Source of the DNA: UBA6136 sp039795615
GTDB taxonomy: Bacteria; Pseudomonadota; Gammaproteobacteria; Methylococcales; Methylococcaceae
Assembly: GCA_039795615.1 (NCBI GenBank)
Contig: JBDKLO010000001.1
Coordinates: 1-24,592, forward strand
Reading direction: 5' to 3'
DNA: 24,592 nucleotides
The notes beneath the pieces were generated by a model, which worked only from the letters and a program-made list of their open reading frames with translations, made no database searches and was not told the origin of the DNA. The position numbers were made by a program, and so were the translations under genes. Numbering within the stretch: the stretch's first letter is position 1; each line of letters begins with the position of its first letter. Positions 23,077-24,592 of this stretch are shown here, piece after piece.

Positions 23077-23400
23077 ATGCACAAACCCATAACCGCACGC
23101 ACTCTTATGATCCTGCTTGCGCTTGCAACGGCCGGATGTAGCAGCATCCGGAGCCGATACGACACCGCCGCTGCAGACTGGACGGTCTATCCCGGCATTC
23201 AGCGCGATGGAAGTGACATGGTCGGAACCTTGAAGGGGGAAGTTCAGCCGGTATGGACCTCCGCTTTGGTTGGGCCTGTCCTTCTGGCAGACGTTCCCTT
23301 CTCGCTGGTGACCGATACCTTTGCCCTGCCCTACGATCTCTACGCGATGGGTCAGAAAGGGAACAACAAGCAGGCCTCGGCCACCCCGAGTTCGCCTTGA
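23077..23400 (+). CDS. YceK/YidQ-family lipoprotein
   Basis: A 107-aa outer-membrane lipoprotein. The signal peptide ends in lipobox ATAGC (C21). The mature part has the family features: YPGIQRDG after a short variable stretch, and the conserved VPFSLVTDTFALPYDLY near the C-terminus. Function of the family is unknown. I chose ATG 23077, which begins the signal, rather than the upstream in-frame ATG at 23023. First of three lipoprotein genes in a row. Confidence 0.87.
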   Translation: MHKPITARTLMILLALATAGCSSIRSRYDTAAADWTVYPGIQRDGSDMVGTLKGEVQPVWTSALVGPVLLADVPFSLVTDTFALPYDLYAMGQKGNNKQASATPSSP

Positions 23401-23870
23401 ACCGACTGCGGATTAGGCTTTCCCTCATCCCTCGATTCGCGGTTCTCTTCGGCGCATTGATCGCCTTTGGGGGATGCAGTGGATACGGCTCCCCTGCGGG
23501 CGGCTACATGGGTTCCGGTGGATTTTATGGCATGAGCCCGATGGGGATGGGAATGGGCCCCATGGGCATGGGTATGGGAATGGGCATGGCCGGTTACACC
23601 ATGGGACCAGGCGCTATGGGCGCGGGTTATCAGGGGACGGCCTATGGGACGGGCGGTATGGAATTGGGCACCAATCTCGGGGGCTGGGGCGAAGGCACCG
23701 GCGACGACTGGGGTCACAACCAGAATGGCAAGGGTCCAGCCGTGATGGATAACGACCCTCACATGACGTCCAGTTATCACAACACTGATTTCGATAACGA
23801 CAAGGGCTTTGCCTTCTACCATCCCAGTGTCAGCCCCTCGCCTTCAAACCCCTCACCCGCCAAGCCCTAG
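23397..23870 (+). CDS. Met/Gly-repeat lipoprotein starting at TTG
   Basis: A 157-aa lipoprotein. The start is inferred as TTG 23397 within the TTGA overlap with the yceK-like stop, because translation from there gives a textbook signal (MNRLRIRLSLIPRFAVLFGA) and lipobox AFGGC (C27). There is no ATG start that preserves the signal without running deep into the previous gene. Residues about 36-75 are almost pure Gly/Met with Tyr and Pro: twelve Met, mostly as MG units. Such clusters can bind Cu(I) or Ag(I), or simply be flexible. The rest is polar and aromatic (TDFDNDKGFAFYHPS). Function unknown; translation is probably coupled to the preceding gene. Confidence 0.72.
   Translation: MNRLRIRLSLIPRFAVLFGALIAFGGCSGYGSPAGGYMGSGGFYGMSPMGMGMGPMGMGMGMGMAGYTMGPGAMGAGYQGTAYGTGGMELGTNLGGWGEGTGDDWGHNQNGKGPAVMDNDPHMTSSYHNTDFDNDKGFAFYHPSVSPSPSNPSPAKP
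23539..23590 (+). repeat. Short in-frame ATGGGN-type tandem repeat
   Basis: Degenerate ATGGGN hexamers run through this stretch and encode the MG repeats of the lipoprotein. Because the unit is six bases, slippage would change length without breaking the frame. Confidence 0.7.
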
Positions 23871-23947
23871 ATCTAGAAAACGCTTGCTTCGAAGGCTTCC
23901 GGCAAGGTTCAATGTCTCCTGTTTCTCACCATCACCTTGAGGTTAGG

Positions 23948-24457
23948 ATGCGATTCCCTCTGATTATCGGCCTATTGATGCTTTCCATGTCGGGCTGCAT
24001 CACCCAACCCAAACAGATCCTGCAAGCCAATGCCCCAGCCGGCTTGGACCGAGGTGATGTAGAACTCGCCATTCTTTTGGCTACGGGGCTTTCTGCACCG
24101 GATAATGGTCCGGTGGCCACCTGGCCCGAGTATGTGAGTGCGACCCTCAGAAATGCCGGTGACCGCCACGTGAGCCGCCTGGACGAGGCCGATGATGAAG
24201 ACCGATGGGTCTTTGATACGGCAGACGGCAAAACCATTACCGCCAGCTATGTCGATGGCAAGGAGATTCTCCGGGTCGCTATCGACTACAACGCTTCAAA
24301 CTATACGATTCGCATCACCGGGAGCGAGCACCTCAGCGAGTCCGCCACCAAGATCGACCCCGTCGCGGAAAAGTGGTTGAGTGATCTCACCCTCAGAATT
24401 AATCGGGCGTTGGGTCGGGTTCAGCTGATGAAACGGACGTTCCACCCCCATCACTAA
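23948..24457 (+). CDS. Lipoprotein of unknown function
   Basis: A 169-aa protein with a clear lipoprotein signal (MRFPLIIGLLMLSMSGC, C17). The mature domain has strands and helices like those of small proteobacterial lipoproteins that read W....DGK.I.A.....A.V.I.Y....Y.I......L, seen here around WVFDTADGKTITASYVDG and RVAIDYNASNYTIRITGS, followed by a C-terminal helix (EKWLSDLTLRINRAL). GAGG lies 5 bases before ATG 23948; the earlier in-frame ATG 23912 would put polar residues ahead of the signal. It is 77 bases after the Met/Gly lipoprotein and probably in the same unit. Confidence 0.83.
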   Translation: MRFPLIIGLLMLSMSGCITQPKQILQANAPAGLDRGDVELAILLATGLSAPDNGPVATWPEYVSATLRNAGDRHVSRLDEADDEDRWVFDTADGKTITASYVDGKEILRVAIDYNASNYTIRITGSEHLSESATKIDPVAEKWLSDLTLRINRALGRVQLMKRTFHPHH

Positions 24458-24479
24458 TCTCAGCCGACCCGCATCGAGT

Positions 24480-24506
24480 AGGGGGCGGGATTACTCCCGC
24501 CGCCCT
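24480..24506 (+). terminator. GC-rich hairpin closing the lipoprotein cluster
   Basis: A stem AGGG-GGCGGGA paired with TCCCGCC-CCCT, with one bulged base and a TTAC loop, lies 22 bases after the stop. It is very stable but has only CTCACATAC after it, so the lack of a U-run lowers certainty. The remaining 86 bases to the window end hold no recognisable gene. Confidence 0.6.
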
Positions 24507-24592
24507 CTCACATACATGGACGCTCTCCTATTGCAAACGATCAGGATTCAAATTTTGATCAGGTAGATTGCAGCCATACATCCGGGTTTTCA

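Noticed and set aside
1..24592. CRISPR array, insertion sequence, prophage or tRNA
   Set aside because: No regularly spaced repeats, transposase or integrase motifs, terminal inverted repeats, or cloverleaf-like sequences were noticed on reading both strands.

Overview
The window (about 24.6 kb, moderately GC-rich) looks like the chromosome of a Gram-negative proteobacterium, most likely a gammaproteobacterium. The grounds are an apolipoprotein N-acyltransferase, several lipobox lipoproteins, a YceK-type lipoprotein, an LsrG-like protein very close to the enterobacterial one, a tripartite RND metal pump, and Shine-Dalgarno-led, tightly packed genes. Genus cannot be fixed from sequence alone. 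I see no rRNA, tRNA, transposase, phage gene or CRISPR array.

Layout. (1) 15-1934: ftsH with a strong terminator, then a Blc-type lipocalin (2085-2672). (2) 2924-9780: a six-gene, same-strand cluster that is the most unusual part of the window. It holds a 107-aa one-hydrophobic-segment protein, a catalytically intact P1B-like ATPase with two cysteine-free HMA-like domains, a 202-aa protein with a conserved-looking C-terminal domain of unknown function, a 72-aa membrane protein, a second P-type-ATPase-like protein that has lost essentially every catalytic motif, and a 139-aa membrane-hairpin protein. It resembles, and may extend, ferrosome-type (fez) iron-storage clusters built on P1B-6 ATPases; this is a hypothesis. 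(3) 9795-12843, minus strand: an LsrG-like monooxygenase-fold protein, an iron-type alcohol dehydrogenase and lnt, joined by overlapping stop/start codons. (4) 13200-14862: two small paralogous helical proteins facing each other, a FixJ/NarL-type response regulator and a conserved-looking 69-aa protein. A cluster of TACGGAT heptamers lies in front of one small paralogue. (5) 15151-17094: a PfkB/1-phosphofructokinase-like kinase, convergent with an exported BCP peroxiredoxin that follows a cysteine-rich lipoprotein. (6) 17274-22814: a CzcB/CusB-like adaptor and CzcA/CusA-like RND pump, with the TolC/CzcC-like outer-membrane factor on the opposite strand meeting the pump gene tail to tail. (7) 23077-24457: three consecutive lipoprotein genes (YceK family, a Met/Gly-repeat lipoprotein starting from an overlapping TTG, and an unassigned one), closed by a hairpin.

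How it fits together. Metal handling and envelope stress recur: FtsH quality control, lipocalin, the ATPase cluster, periplasmic peroxiredoxin, metal efflux pump and several lipoproteins that depend on Lnt. The ATPase cluster is probably one transcription unit. Its second, dead ATPase suggests a heteromeric or scaffolding role rather than a second pump.
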